DNA of 59,107 bases from Gammaproteobacteria bacterium (lineage in GTDB: Bacteria; Pseudomonadota; Gammaproteobacteria; Chromatiales; Chromatiaceae). This document shows, piece by piece, positions 25,245 through 34,878 of this stretch. Where the stretch lies: the NCBI GenBank assembly GCA_020445335.1, contig JAGRGU010000034.1, positions 8,549 through 67,655 of the forward strand, given 5' to 3'. The notes beneath the pieces are model-generated. The model worked only from the letters and a program-made list of their open reading frames with translations. It was not told where the DNA came from and ran no database searches. A program made the translations under genes and the position numbers. How positions within the stretch are numbered: position 1 is the first letter of the stretch; each line of letters opens with the position of its first letter.

Positions 25245-26392
25245 CAGTTGGTTTTTCCGGCTCGCTTCGCGGTCTGGGCAACAAAAGCCAGGGTTTCTCG
25301 CGCACAGCGTCCCCAAGAGTATCGGCGTGAGCGTTCTTTGGCGCGATCCGCAAGCCGGGACCGTTTTTCCGGGTTCGCTATCATATCTGCCACTGCGGCA
25401 GCAATCGATTCAGGATTCTCGGGATCGAAATAGACGCCGGCGTCTTCCAGTACCTCTGGCATGGGACCACGATCGGAACATGCGATCGGCATGCCCGCCG
25501 CCATCGCTTCGACCAGTGTGTTAGGCATATTCTCGCAGCTTGAGGCGAATACGAAAAGATCGGCCGAGGCAAGAAATCCGGGCAGCGTGAGCTGCGGCAC
25601 GAACTCGTGTTGGCTGACGAACTCATTGTGCGGGTCCGATTGCGCGATCTGTGCCTCCAGTCTTTCCTGCGCCTCGCCCTCTCCGCCTCCGACCAGCACC
25701 AGTCGTATGCCATGTCCCTGTTTGCGAAGCTGCGCGATCGCTTCGACGACATGCCACTGATGCTTGTAAGGGAGCGCATTGGAGATGTAGAGGCACTCTA
25801 TCGGGCGGGTGCCATCTTCCGGCCAGCTGCGGTCAGTCGGGTTGTCACAGAATTCCGCCCCAACCCCATGAGGAATATGCGCAACATTTTCCAGCGGTCC
25901 GCACGCCCTCTGAACCACTTCAGCGGCATATCTGGTGAGAAAAATCACCCCGTCGGCGGTACGTAGGGAGGCATTCTGTACATAGCGCAGGGCAACCAGC
26001 CGCAACCTGGCTACACTGAATCCATAGCGCTCCATTTCGCCCGGTTCGTAGGAGAGCATGTCCCGGCTCATCGTAATCGAGGGGCGAAAACGACAGACGG
26101 AGCCGGCATCGACGTTCAGTAGAACGGAACAGCCGGTTTCATTCAGTTGCTTCGGAAGCTTGAATCGTTCCCACCACAACTGGTGTGCCAAGGATGACTC
26201 GAGCTCGGCGGCACCATGTTTCAGCAGCCACGGAGCTTCTGGCAGTTGAGCAAGCAGTTTCCGATAGCTCCACACGTGCACCTGGCCGATATCGTATTCT
26301 GCGGGAGTTGCCTCCCGTAGGAGTCCGATGAGGTGCGCGACGGCACCACCGGAGCGTGCACGGCAGGCGTTGATCCCTAGAGTCAGCGTCAT
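25244..26392 (-). CDS. Glycosyltransferase family 4
   Basis: A 382-residue GT4 protein: LGINACRARSGGAVAHLIGLLRE at the N terminus, IPHGVGAEF, YISNALPYKHQWHVVEAIAQLRKQ and the donor-site region LFVFASSCENMPNTLVEAMAAGMPIACSDRGPMPEVLEDAG. It adds one sugar of the repeat unit; specificity unknown. It starts at ATG 26392, which overlaps the stop of the methyltransferase gene by four bases, and ends overlapping wbuX, so it is embedded in the same operon. Confidence 0.88.
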   Translation of the reverse strand: MTLTLGINACRARSGGAVAHLIGLLREATPAEYDIGQVHVWSYRKLLAQLPEAPWLLKHGAAELESSLAHQLWWERFKLPKQLNETGCSVLLNVDAGSVCRFRPSITMSRDMLSYEPGEMERYGFSVARLRLVALRYVQNASLRTADGVIFLTRYAAEVVQRACGPLENVAHIPHGVGAEFCDNPTDRSWPEDGTRPIECLYISNALPYKHQWHVVEAIAQLRKQGHGIRLVLVGGGEGEAQERLEAQIAQSDPHNEFVSQHEFVPQLTLPGFLASADLFVFASSCENMPNTLVEAMAAGMPIACSDRGPMPEVLEDAGVYFDPENPESIAAAVADMIANPEKRSRLADRAKERSRRYSWGRCARETLAFVAQTAKRAGKTN

Positions 26393-27390
26393 ACCGCCAC
26401 TTGTTTCCTTCCCCGGCCGACCAGATGCCCCCAGTGGAACACCTCCACATCATCTATTCCCGCCTGCTTGAACCATCGGGTCACGGTTGCCGCCGATTGC
26501 GGGTTGTCGTAAGCGGGAGCCAACATATCGAAGGTGTCGAGCAGGGCCCACTCCTCGAGTTGCTTCTGCGTAAGGGGGTAGATGCCGGTGTAATCCACCA
26601 CCGGTATGATCCGCTTGAGGAATCTTCCGAGCATCGGAACCCGGCCCAATGCTTGGCTCATACGCAACATGCCGGGTACGTTGGACGTCAACCACGAGAA
26701 AAGTCGCTTCTGGTCCATTCGCTTGGTGAAAGGGCGCAGAACATACTTTGGATTGAGCAGGGTGCGCAGCCGGTTCCAGTAGAAGTCCGCGCACAACTGC
26801 CCGCCCGGTTCAACTATCGGCGGCAGTGCGGCGAACGCTGCAGCGACGTCGGGGGTGTGCTGCAACACGCCCAGCGAATAGACGAAGGGGAAGGAATCGG
26901 CCGCAAAAGGGAGCGCATAGACATCGCCCTGTATTACATGCAGGCAGGGGTGGTGCCGAAGATTGGCGTAACAGGCATCGGCCGCGCTGGAATAGTCGAG
27001 GGCCACCACTTTCGCACCGGCGTTGAGTGCGACCTCGGCGAAACGCCCCGAGCCACAACCCACGTCCAGTACCCAGCTTCCGCGCAGCGCTTCCGGATGC
27101 CAGCCGGTGGCATGCCAGAAGCGCTCTGCCGAAATTGGCTGGCCGGAGTGGCTGTCGAGTTGGGTCTTGGCGAAGAGGTTCCATTGCATGCCGAAGTTGT
27201 CCGCGTAGTTGGATTCAGCGACGAAACGCGGTATGCCTCCGATGATCGGATAGCGATGGCTTCCATCCGCGCACACGAGCCAGCCGTTGTCGATTTCGTC
27301 GGCTTGGCCGGAGACGGCGGTATCGGGCTCAAGGGTCAACGACTGTCCTGTTTGAGGGCAGCGCAACAGTGGTAAGAGTTCAGGTTTCAT
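26389..27390 (-). CDS. SAM-dependent methyltransferase with N-terminal Trm112-like zinc-ribbon-type segment
   Basis: A 333-residue protein. Residues about 5-60 (LLPLLRCPQTGQSL ... GWLVCADGSHRYPIIGGIPRF) resemble a Trm112p-like domain. A class I methyltransferase domain follows, with WVLDVGCGSGRFAEVAL (motif I), VVALDYSSA (motif II) and a LGVLQHTPD segment typical of small-molecule methylases. It probably O- or N-methylates a sugar of the repeat unit. It couples to the downstream glycosyltransferase by ATGA and lies 54 bases downstream of the asnB-like gene. Confidence 0.86.
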   Translation of the reverse strand: MKPELLPLLRCPQTGQSLTLEPDTAVSGQADEIDNGWLVCADGSHRYPIIGGIPRFVAESNYADNFGMQWNLFAKTQLDSHSGQPISAERFWHATGWHPEALRGSWVLDVGCGSGRFAEVALNAGAKVVALDYSSAADACYANLRHHPCLHVIQGDVYALPFAADSFPFVYSLGVLQHTPDVAAAFAALPPIVEPGGQLCADFYWNRLRTLLNPKYVLRPFTKRMDQKRLFSWLTSNVPGMLRMSQALGRVPMLGRFLKRIIPVVDYTGIYPLTQKQLEEWALLDTFDMLAPAYDNPQSAATVTRWFKQAGIDDVEVFHWGHLVGRGRKQVAV

Positions 27391-27444
27391 CTGCTCGGTC
27401 TCCGGTTGCCCGGTGCTCGTTGTATGCTCAACAAACCGTCAATT

Positions 27445-29310
27445 TTACAGGATTGCACGGTAATGGCGACGCCACAGCTCGAACTGCACCAACGAGAAAA
27501 GGCGCTCGCTATTGTTGTACCCACGATCCTGTCCTCTCAGCAGACCTTGTACGGCGGTGCTGTCGAACAGGCAGTCGGGACCGCTCAATGTATCCCAGAA
27601 CAGTTCCCGGAAAGGGCCGCCTTTCAGCCAGTCGGTCAAGGGGATGGAGAAACCCTGCTTGCGCGCTTGATCGAATTCGGGTGGCAGGAGACGGGCGGCC
27701 AGTCGCTTGAGGATGATCTTCTTCTCTTTTGTCGTGGCCTTCAGGTGGGAGGGCAGCTGTCCGAAGGCAAACTCGACCAGTCGATGGTCCAGCAACGGCG
27801 AGCGGATTTCGATGGAGTTGAGCATACTGGCGCGATCCACCTTCACCAGCAAGTCATCGGTCAGATAGTCGGTGAAATCCATACGGGTGGCGCGTTGCAG
27901 CAGGTCTGGCAGACGCGGCATATACTCCCGGCGAATCCGTTCCGCGGTCGGTCGGTAGCTGGATCGGGGGCGCATCAATCCAGCTCTGCTGTAGTCGTCG
28001 AAGTGGCCCGCCACCATCGGCAGTTCAAGTGAAAGATCTTCTCCCAGCGCCATCAACCAGGTACGCAGGTTACTGCCGGCATATCCCTGCGGCAGCCAAC
28101 GCCTCGACGCCGATGCGATGAGACGCCGCATCCACCGAGGGACCTTGTCGAGATGCTGCTGCATCCATAGCAGACGGCAGTAGTGGGGGTAGCCGGCGAA
28201 TAACTCGTCCCCTCCGTCGCCGCCCAGGGCGACTGTGCAGTGTTGACGCACCAAGTGGCTGACCAGGCAGGTGGGGATCATGGAAGAGTCCGCCATGGGC
28301 TCGTCGAACTGCTGTACCAGGCGGGGGATCAGGTCCGCCTTGGCCGGATCGGCCATCAGTTCCAGGTGTTCGGTCCCGAAGTGATGCGCGATCAAGCGGG
28401 CATGCTTGGTCTCGTCCAGCTCTCCATGGCCCGGAAAACCGATGCTGAAAGTTCGGACCCGGTCTGAATTACGCACCGCCAGGGCTGTAACCAGGCTCGA
28501 ATCCAATCCGCCGCTGAGCAATACACCGACCGGAACATCAGCCACCAGTTGGCGTCCCACCGCCTTTTCGAGAAGTGTCTCCAGGGTGCTGAGCAGGGTC
28601 TCATCATCCGCGTGAGCGGCAGCTGGTTGCGGAAGTGACCAGTAGCGCCAGATTCGCGACTTGCCGTTGTCCAACTGAAAGCTCATTGCATGAGCCGCCG
28701 GCAGTTTGTTGTAGCCTTGTAAGATGCAGCGGTGACCCGGAACGAAGCCCAGGGCCAGGTAACAGTCGAGCGCATCCTGGTCGATCCGTCTGGAAGATGT
28801 CGGATCGGCAAGCAGTGCCTTGAGTTCAGACGCGAAGCGAAGTGTCTGCCCTGCCTGGCAGAAGAACAGCGGCTTCTCTCCGACGCGGTCACGGGCCAGA
28901 AAGATCACCCGGTGCCTGGCATCATACAAGGCGAACGCAAACATGCCGTTGAGGTATTCCAGGCAGCCCTCTCCCCAGATAGCGTAAGCGGCGAGAAGCA
29001 CCTCGGTATCGCTGCGCGAGCGGAAGCTGTAGCCATATGCCGCCAGCCTGTTGTGCAGTTCGCGGTGGTTGTAGATTTCACCGTTGAACGCAATTGTCAG
29101 GCCGCGTGCGCTGTCCACCATAGGCTGGTGACCAAGGGGCGATAGATCGAGGATCGAGAGCCGACGGTGCCCCAGCCCCACCTGTCCATCCTCCGACCAC
29201 CACTCGCCTGCATCATCAGGTCCACGATGAATCATGGCGTCCCGGCCCGTCGCTAGCCAGGATCGATCCGTGATCGATCGACTGGAGGCAATTCCGACAA
29301 TTCCACACAT
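27445..29310 (-). CDS. asnB: Asparagine synthase (glutamine-hydrolysing)-like amidotransferase, WbpS-type
   Basis: A 621-residue two-domain enzyme. The N-terminal class II glutaminase has the catalytic Cys2 (MCGIVGIASS) and FNGEIYNHREL. The C-terminal synthetase domain has the PP-loop GVLLSGGLDSSLVTAL (about residue 265) and ALGGDGGDELFAGYPHY. In polysaccharide loci such homologues amidate uronic acid carboxyls or other sugar acids rather than making asparagine. The presence of ugd and a WbpP-like epimerase makes a hexuronamide a reasonable guess. Length and motifs are complete. It lies 19 bases downstream of a glycosyltransferase gene in the same operon. Confidence 0.9.
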   Translation of the reverse strand: MCGIVGIASSRSITDRSWLATGRDAMIHRGPDDAGEWWSEDGQVGLGHRRLSILDLSPLGHQPMVDSARGLTIAFNGEIYNHRELHNRLAAYGYSFRSRSDTEVLLAAYAIWGEGCLEYLNGMFAFALYDARHRVIFLARDRVGEKPLFFCQAGQTLRFASELKALLADPTSSRRIDQDALDCYLALGFVPGHRCILQGYNKLPAAHAMSFQLDNGKSRIWRYWSLPQPAAAHADDETLLSTLETLLEKAVGRQLVADVPVGVLLSGGLDSSLVTALAVRNSDRVRTFSIGFPGHGELDETKHARLIAHHFGTEHLELMADPAKADLIPRLVQQFDEPMADSSMIPTCLVSHLVRQHCTVALGGDGGDELFAGYPHYCRLLWMQQHLDKVPRWMRRLIASASRRWLPQGYAGSNLRTWLMALGEDLSLELPMVAGHFDDYSRAGLMRPRSSYRPTAERIRREYMPRLPDLLQRATRMDFTDYLTDDLLVKVDRASMLNSIEIRSPLLDHRLVEFAFGQLPSHLKATTKEKKIILKRLAARLLPPEFDQARKQGFSIPLTDWLKGGPFRELFWDTLSGPDCLFDSTAVQGLLRGQDRGYNNSERLFSLVQFELWRRHYRAIL

Positions 29311-29329
29311 ACTTTGGATGCAGTGAGCG

Positions 29330-30490
29330 TCAGTGGCGGAAGTGCGCCGGGTGCTCCTGCCCCGGCAGCAGAACCTTCAGGTAGGCGGAGGTGATCCTGG
29401 ATGGGGAGAACTCCGCCGCTCGTGATCTTCGGCTGGACGGATCGGCATCATCCAGCGCAGCCAATATCGCCTGGGCCATCCTTTCCGCATCTCCGACGGG
29501 TACCAGTCGTCCCCATTTACCCTGCCCCAGAAGCCAGGAGGTATCGCCGGGGCAGTCGGTGGCGACAATGGCGGGTCCTGCAGCTAAAGCTTCGGTGATG
29601 ACGTTTGGGAAGCCTTCCCCGGTTGAGGCGCTGACGAACACCCTTGCGGCGGCGATCCATTTGTAGGGATTGGGGTCGAAGCCGAGCAGGTGCACATGCT
29701 CGCTCAAGTCGAGCTCGCCGATAACGGACTCCAGCCGTTGTTGTTCAGGTCCTTTTCCCAGAATCACCAGTTTCACGGCTCTCTCGGCTCTGGCGATTGC
29801 AATGGCTCTGATCAGGGTTTCCATATCCTTGCGTTTGCTGAGACTGCCGACGGACACGATCAGCGCGTTTTTATCGTCGGCGGCCAAACCGGATGGGAGC
29901 GGCTCCCGTGCCAGACGATCGATACGCTCCAGATCGACGGCATTGTTGATCGTGAAAATCCTTTCGGCAGGCACTTCCAGCAAAGCACTCACTTCCGATG
30001 CCGCTGCATGGGAGTTGCTGATCAGCGCATGAGCCCCGGGAAATAGAAAGCGCATCAGGATGCGGGTCAACTGTCTGCGCATGAACCCAAGTTCCCTGAG
30101 GCTCGCATCGACAACGGCGCGTTGACTGATCACTTTTCGGCCCCTGTAGAGAGAAAACCTCGCCGCTACCAAAAGCATGATGTTTGCCAAGTCCAGCGCT
30201 GACATCACCACCGTAGGATTTCGTCGACGCAGGTATCTGCTCAGATTCGAAAACTGCAGCAAGGGAGAGTTGGTGGCGAAGTCGATCAAATTGACTTGGC
30301 TCGACACTTCGTCACGATAGTCGCTGCCCGCGTCACCCACGACCAGGTCAATTGCGTAGCCGCGTGAAGCGATCTCGTTTGCCAGCGCGACGATCGACCT
30401 TTCTGCGCCGCCACCCTCGAGATTCTGCAGAAAAAGCGCGATGTTGCAATTGCCGTTACAGCTGTTCGGGGAAGTGGCCATTCGATCCAT
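29330..30490 (-). CDS. Glycosyltransferase family 4
   Basis: A 386-residue GT4 protein: IALFLQNLEGGGAERSIVALANEIASRG (acceptor loop), IFTINNAVDLERID, LIVSVGSLSKRKDMETLIRAI and VFVSASTGEGFPNVITEALAAGPAIVATDCPGDTSWLL (donor loop). The GGGAERS N-terminal motif is shared by many O-antigen GT4 enzymes. The start is 30490, or ATG three codons later (30481). It is the first gene after a 583-base gap, so a promoter may lie upstream. Confidence 0.87.
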   Translation of the reverse strand: MDRMATSPNSCNGNCNIALFLQNLEGGGAERSIVALANEIASRGYAIDLVVGDAGSDYRDEVSSQVNLIDFATNSPLLQFSNLSRYLRRRNPTVVMSALDLANIMLLVAARFSLYRGRKVISQRAVVDASLRELGFMRRQLTRILMRFLFPGAHALISNSHAAASEVSALLEVPAERIFTINNAVDLERIDRLAREPLPSGLAADDKNALIVSVGSLSKRKDMETLIRAIAIARAERAVKLVILGKGPEQQRLESVIGELDLSEHVHLLGFDPNPYKWIAAARVFVSASTGEGFPNVITEALAAGPAIVATDCPGDTSWLLGQGKWGRLVPVGDAERMAQAILAALDDADPSSRRSRAAEFSPSRITSAYLKVLLPGQEHPAHFRH

Positions 30491-31073
30491 TGACTCAGAG
30501 CAGAGATGCGGGACGGGCGTCGTGTACAGTCGTTAGAGCCCTCTCGGGCCACGCGTTGATTTCTCTCGGAACCCGCTTAGGTCAGCCGCTCCCATTTCCC
30601 AGGTAGTTACCGCCGTTCACCCCAGGTGACCGAAATTGCTGAATCAAATCAGATGTTCCGCAGGACATTTATCCAAACCAGGTAAGCAGCAGGTACTAGA
30701 GTAACCAAATACGCCCATGTGCGAAAACAGTTTACCAGTTTTACGGGGAACAGGCCGTGTAACCGGGTCTGAGTCGAGTCCCACCATGTAAAACAACTGC
30801 CCAGGCGACAGTGCAGCAGGAAATTGCAGCGGATCTGGAGGGGTACCAACAGAAACGTTGGCGCTTCGATCACCGTACTTACGGTTTTTTCAACAGGGGA
30901 AAGGAGAGCGGGCATATGGTGGATACCATCAGGTCTGCTTTGACCGCCGCAGCCGACCCCGATAAGTGATGCAGCAGACACTCTCGAAAAGGTGAGGAAA
31001 CGTGCGTGGAATCGTGCGGTGCGCAATGCAGAAACCCGGTCTGGGATATCCTCAACACCCCCCCTGAAAATCG
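30491..31073. other. 583-base gap within the minus-strand operon
   Basis: There is no recognised gene. An open frame (31077-30649, minus) is coupled to the preceding gene by ATGA and is listed separately. The rest (30491-30648) shows nothing identifiable apart from a possible leader for the glycosyltransferase gene at 30490. Confidence 0.5.
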
Positions 31074-31077
31074 TCAT
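30649..31077 (-). CDS. Hypothetical small protein, translationally coupled to the upstream ligase/polymerase-like gene
   Basis: An open frame of 142 codons whose ATG (31077) overlaps the TGA of the preceding membrane-protein gene as ATGA, the same coupling used repeatedly in this locus. The predicted protein has two hydrophobic stretches (FLLVPLQIRCNFLL and a C-terminal AYLVTLVPAAYLVWINVL) but no family I recognise, and its middle is rich in Arg, Ser and Cys. It may be chance, a decayed gene or a real small membrane protein. Confidence 0.3.
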   Translation of the reverse strand: MTIFRGGVEDIPDRVSALRTARFHARFLTFSRVSAASLIGVGCGGQSRPDGIHHMPALLSPVEKTVSTVIEAPTFLLVPLQIRCNFLLHCRLGSCFTWWDSTQTRLHGLFPVKLVNCFRTWAYLVTLVPAAYLVWINVLRNI

Positions 31078-32429
31078 ACTTTGCTGGGTTCGGTGTGTAA
31101 TCGGGTGAATTCGGCAGTATTCACATATTGTGTCCAGCCCCAGCCCGCAGCAATCGCAGCAGGCACAATCAAAATGATGGAGTTGAACAGGTAGGGCACG
31201 GTCAGGCCGATCACGAAATAGGGCAGTGCCACGAGTGTGAAGAGGACCAGGCCGGTACGCCCCATCGCATATTTCAGGCCGACCCGCAGGCTGTTGAGCA
31301 GCATGGTGAATACTAAAACCGCCATTAGTCCTCCGGGTATACCGCCGGCTATTGCATACCAAAGAAATGCCGCGTGAGGATTGGCCTCCGAGGGCGACTT
31401 TTCTTCAGCCGCGGTGCCGCTGCGGTAGGTCTCCGTAGCGGTAATGGCGTCAAAGAAGCCTGAGTATCCCACACCCAGTGGATGAATCGAGAGTATTTCT
31501 GCGCTCCCTTCGAAGTAGGCCCATCTCAGTGAGTCGCTGTCCCCCCCGGTCGATAATTTCTGCCGAATGAGATCGCCGATCCAAAGGTAGTTCTCCTGCA
31601 CCAGCGATGAGGTCGGTGCAACAGCCAGAGCAAGCAGGACTATCGGAACCAGGACGACGCGTAACTGCTTCAAATAACGCCCCTGTTTCTGGTCAAACGG
31701 CCGCGCCGCCACGAAGAGGTATGCCCAGGCCGCGAGCCCCATGGTTCCGGCAAACCAGCCAACACGGGAGTAGCTGAGGGCGCAACTGAAAGCGAAGACA
31801 AGTGTCGCCAACAGTAAGAAGGCTTGCAGCAACCGCTGCCGGGTGTGATAGAACAGCCATGCCGAAAAGTGGATGGCCAGTCCCATCGCCACCCCGGGCG
31901 TATTCTGTCCCGACAAACGTAGTGTTTCGTTGACGATCAACGGATACTGAAACGAGATAATCAGGTTAATGACCGTGCCGCTGAAAAAGCCGAGGATCAG
32001 CGAGCCCAATGGCAGGTCGCCATGAAGACGGGTCCAGCGTACTACCGCCAACATCAGCGCAGCGTTGAGCAGAAGACGTACCGTGCGTCCGGCATCTATC
32101 CAGAGCAAAGGTGCTGTAAGAGAGATCAGGCCGCACCAGATTGCCATCACGATCAACCAGATGGCCGCCTGCCTGGTGGGGGTGCCACCATTCAAGAGGA
32201 CCCGCTGCAGGTAGCGCCAGCCATAGAAGGCGATCCATGCCAGAAAAAGAAGCTCGTGCAGCAGGATCTTGCCTAAAACCACTCTTTTCGCCCACCATGG
32301 GTAGAGCGCGGCAACCTCATCCGAATGCGGTACCGGGAGGCAGAAGACTATAGCGGCGTAGAACAAAATGCCGGCAGCCAGATAGGTCTCAGTGCGACTG
32401 GTCCTCTCTGCTGTTCTGTCTGTCGTCAT
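31074..32429 (-). CDS. O-antigen ligase/polymerase-like membrane protein (second copy)
   Basis: A 451-residue polytopic membrane protein with about twelve hydrophobic segments. A periplasmic loop near residues 310-360 reads IHPLGVGYSGFFDAI and, after a polar stretch, NPHAAFLWYAIAGGIPGGL. This places a GxG motif and an H in the Wzy_C/WaaL arrangement. It probably polymerises O-units (Wzy) because it lies among repeat-unit genes, while the copy at 1638-2972 lies among core genes; the assignment is inferred from position only. Gaps of 382 bases upstream and 583 bases downstream isolate it from the neighbouring genes. Confidence 0.8.
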   Translation of the reverse strand: MTTDRTAERTSRTETYLAAGILFYAAIVFCLPVPHSDEVAALYPWWAKRVVLGKILLHELLFLAWIAFYGWRYLQRVLLNGGTPTRQAAIWLIVMAIWCGLISLTAPLLWIDAGRTVRLLLNAALMLAVVRWTRLHGDLPLGSLILGFFSGTVINLIISFQYPLIVNETLRLSGQNTPGVAMGLAIHFSAWLFYHTRQRLLQAFLLLATLVFAFSCALSYSRVGWFAGTMGLAAWAYLFVAARPFDQKQGRYLKQLRVVLVPIVLLALAVAPTSSLVQENYLWIGDLIRQKLSTGGDSDSLRWAYFEGSAEILSIHPLGVGYSGFFDAITATETYRSGTAAEEKSPSEANPHAAFLWYAIAGGIPGGLMAVLVFTMLLNSLRVGLKYAMGRTGLVLFTLVALPYFVIGLTVPYLFNSIILIVPAAIAAGWGWTQYVNTAEFTRLHTEPSKV

Positions 32430-32811
32430 CGTTCGAATCGTGCTTTGTGGTCGGAGTTCAAACTCGCCTTGTCGTTCTGCTTCGCCGGCTCAGCCCGAAC
32501 CTGCGGGTGTACTCGGCAACTCCTGAGCGGTACACAACCGGTGCCGCTTTTATGTTCGGGTTGACAGGGCTGAGCAACCAAGGGTGTATTCGGCAGAAAC
32601 ACGAACCTGGCGCGAGGTTGGAACACTTTGTTTTTTCACTATTGCGCAAGCACGCTGGAAGCCATGCGCGGCTGTTACCCTGGTTGGTCAACAATAAATT
32701 CGGTATCTCCTACATGGCCAGGACGGGTGATCTTCAGGTAAGGGGGCAGACGTCGCCCTGCCGCCTCTGCCGGCTGTTTCCCGTGCCGCCATCTACGGAT
32801 ACCGAACGCCG
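32430..32811. other. 382-base intergenic gap
   Basis: This lies between the stop of the cytidylyltransferase-aminotransferase fusion and the start of the ligase/polymerase-like gene. No credible gene is seen. Short complementary words (CTCAGCCC near 32488 and GGGCTGAG near 32577) could form a weak stem, but no terminator with a T tract is visible. Confidence 0.45.
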
Positions 32812-34878
32812 CTATCCGCGTGCACGAAACGCGGGGACAGGGATGGGCCCGTCCAGCCATGCCTCTGGCGCTATGCCGAGTTTCCGTGCCTCCGCGACTC
32901 GCTTGAAGGCATGGGCGAAGGCGGAAAGCACGGTTGTCGTCGCTGATTCATCAAGCGCCGCCGAGATATTGAATGTTGTCAGAATCAGTACCCCGCGCCG
33001 GGTTACTTCCTGCACCCATAACGCCCGGGTCGCGGGATCATCCGCGCCATTTTCGTCGACGAACGAGAAGAACGACCAGTGTGGGTGGCCCTTGAGGCGG
33101 AATGCATCGTCGAGGCCTGCGGCTGCCGCCATCACCTTGGCACCATCGAACAACTTCGTGCCTGCAGCGGTCATGCGGGCATAAGCATCACCTGACTCCA
33201 GAATATCCAATACTTTCATCGCCGCCGCGATCGCCGACACATCACCGGCAAAAGTGAAACTTACGAAAGCGTCTTCAAAAACCTGCATCACCTCACGCCG
33301 TCCAACGATACAGCTGATTGGCCAGCCGTTGCCAATGGCCTTGCCGAGCGTCGCCATATCGGGTGAAACGCCGAAGAGTTTCTGTGCCCCGCCCAACCCA
33401 AAGTGGAAGCCCGAGCAGATTTCGTCGAATATCAAGAGCGCACCATGCCGATGGGCTATCTCTTTCACACTCTGCAGGTAGTCAGGTTCCGGCCAGATGA
33501 AGTTAACCGGTTCCATAATGACAGCGGCAAAGCCGTTGGGGATGCTCGACAGCAGTCGCTCCAGTGCATCGAGGTCGTTGTAGGGGAACGGATGCGCCAG
33601 TTCGCGCACTGCCTTTGGCACGCCGGCCGAGCGCGAAGTAGTGCCGATAAACCAGTCCTGCCATCCGTGATAGCCGCAGACGGCAACATGTTCCCGTCCG
33701 GTAAAGGCGCGTGCTGCGCGTACGGCACCGGCCGTAGCGTCAGAGCCGTTTTTGCCGTAACGAACCATTTCCGCGCATGGGATAAGCTGGCAAAGCCGCT
33801 CTGCAAGTTCGACTTCGATCGGGTGCGGGAGTGAGAAGCAGTGGCCTTGACGTGCGCGGTCGTATACTGCCTGATCCACTTCCTGGTTGGCATATCCGAG
33901 AATATTGGGCAGCAGCCCCTGAACCAGGTCCACATACTGGTTTCCATCGACGTCGTGGACGACGGCGCCTTTGCCGCGCTCGAGAAAAACCGGCGTTACA
34001 CCGCGAATGTGATGGCGCCAGCTTTTCGAGTAGGTCTGCGCTCCGCCCGGAATGACCTTGTCGCTGCGCTCCAGCCAGGCAAAACTCCGCTCGAGGTTCA
34101 ATGGTGGCGCGGCCTCCGCTGTGGCTGCTTTGAAGATCGACAGATAAAACCCTTCATTGATGATCGCTTTGCCTTGCATTGCCCCACTCTCGTTAACCGC
34201 TGACATGATCTCCTCGTAGCCGAAAGGTCCCGGACCGTGGCGGTCCAGACAGGCCCAGACAGCGCGTGCGAATTCCAGGTCGTCGGGATGGTCGACGGAC
34301 CAGCGCAGCGTCGGTTGATGCGGTGGGGGGTGCAACACGTCGAGCCTGGCCACTTCGTTACTGCGACGCATCCAGGGTGTGACGTGTTCCCGGTCGGGAC
34401 CGCTCGAGGCGGCGTTGGATGTTCGAATCAGGAGTTCGCGTGTAAACACCTCTACATCCTGGCCATCCGGTCTGGTATAGGGGTTGGTGTTCGATGCGTA
34501 GTCGACTCCCGCGTCGAGAAACGCCTGTACGACCTCGTCTACCGTGTCTGGTGAATGGAGCGGGCAATCGGCAGTCAAGCGAACCACCACGTCGGCACCT
34601 GCCGATTCTGCTGCGAGAAGGTACCGACTCAATACATCCGTTTCGGAACCACGTACCACGCGGAACCCTCGTTCGTCGGAGAATGCTGCGATTAAATCAT
34701 CGATCGGTGCATCGCTGGTGGCGACGACAACTTCATCAATCGTCCCCGCAGAGCTGATCTGCCTGAGGAGACGGTCTAAAAGTGGTGTGCCCGCCAGATC
34801 CATCATGGTTTTTCCAGGTAGTCTGGAAGAGCCCATTCGCCCCTGGATAACGGCTACGACTCGGCGGTGGTCTGTCAT
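32812..34878 (-). CDS. Fusion: SpsF-like cytidylyltransferase + class III (GSA-type) aminotransferase
   Basis: One uninterrupted 688-residue frame. Residues about 1-240 are an SpsF/CMP-Kdo synthetase-like nucleotidyltransferase: VVAVIQGRMGSSRLPGKTMMDLAGTPLLDRLL, then VVRLTADCPLHSPDTVDEV. Residues about 260-688 are a glutamate-1-semialdehyde-aminomutase-like PLP enzyme: VIPGGAQTYSKSW, YGKNGSDATAGAVRAARAFTG, LLIFDEICSGFHFGLGG and the PLP lysine in ATLGKAIGNGWP. It probably installs an amine on a keto-sugar or sugar aldehyde and activates the product, or a NeuB product, with CTP; the substrate is unknown. It is coupled by ATGA (34875-34878) to the degenerate 2H-like gene and shares its operon with neuB. 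Confidence 0.88.
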   Translation of the reverse strand: MTDHRRVVAVIQGRMGSSRLPGKTMMDLAGTPLLDRLLRQISSAGTIDEVVVATSDAPIDDLIAAFSDERGFRVVRGSETDVLSRYLLAAESAGADVVVRLTADCPLHSPDTVDEVVQAFLDAGVDYASNTNPYTRPDGQDVEVFTRELLIRTSNAASSGPDREHVTPWMRRSNEVARLDVLHPPPHQPTLRWSVDHPDDLEFARAVWACLDRHGPGPFGYEEIMSAVNESGAMQGKAIINEGFYLSIFKAATAEAAPPLNLERSFAWLERSDKVIPGGAQTYSKSWRHHIRGVTPVFLERGKGAVVHDVDGNQYVDLVQGLLPNILGYANQEVDQAVYDRARQGHCFSLPHPIEVELAERLCQLIPCAEMVRYGKNGSDATAGAVRAARAFTGREHVAVCGYHGWQDWFIGTTSRSAGVPKAVRELAHPFPYNDLDALERLLSSIPNGFAAVIMEPVNFIWPEPDYLQSVKEIAHRHGALLIFDEICSGFHFGLGGAQKLFGVSPDMATLGKAIGNGWPISCIVGRREVMQVFEDAFVSFTFAGDVSAIAAAMKVLDILESGDAYARMTAAGTKLFDGAKVMAAAAGLDDAFRLKGHPHWSFFSFVDENGADDPATRALWVQEVTRRGVLILTTFNISAALDESATTTVLSAFAHAFKRVAEARKLGIAPEAWLDGPIPVPAFRARG

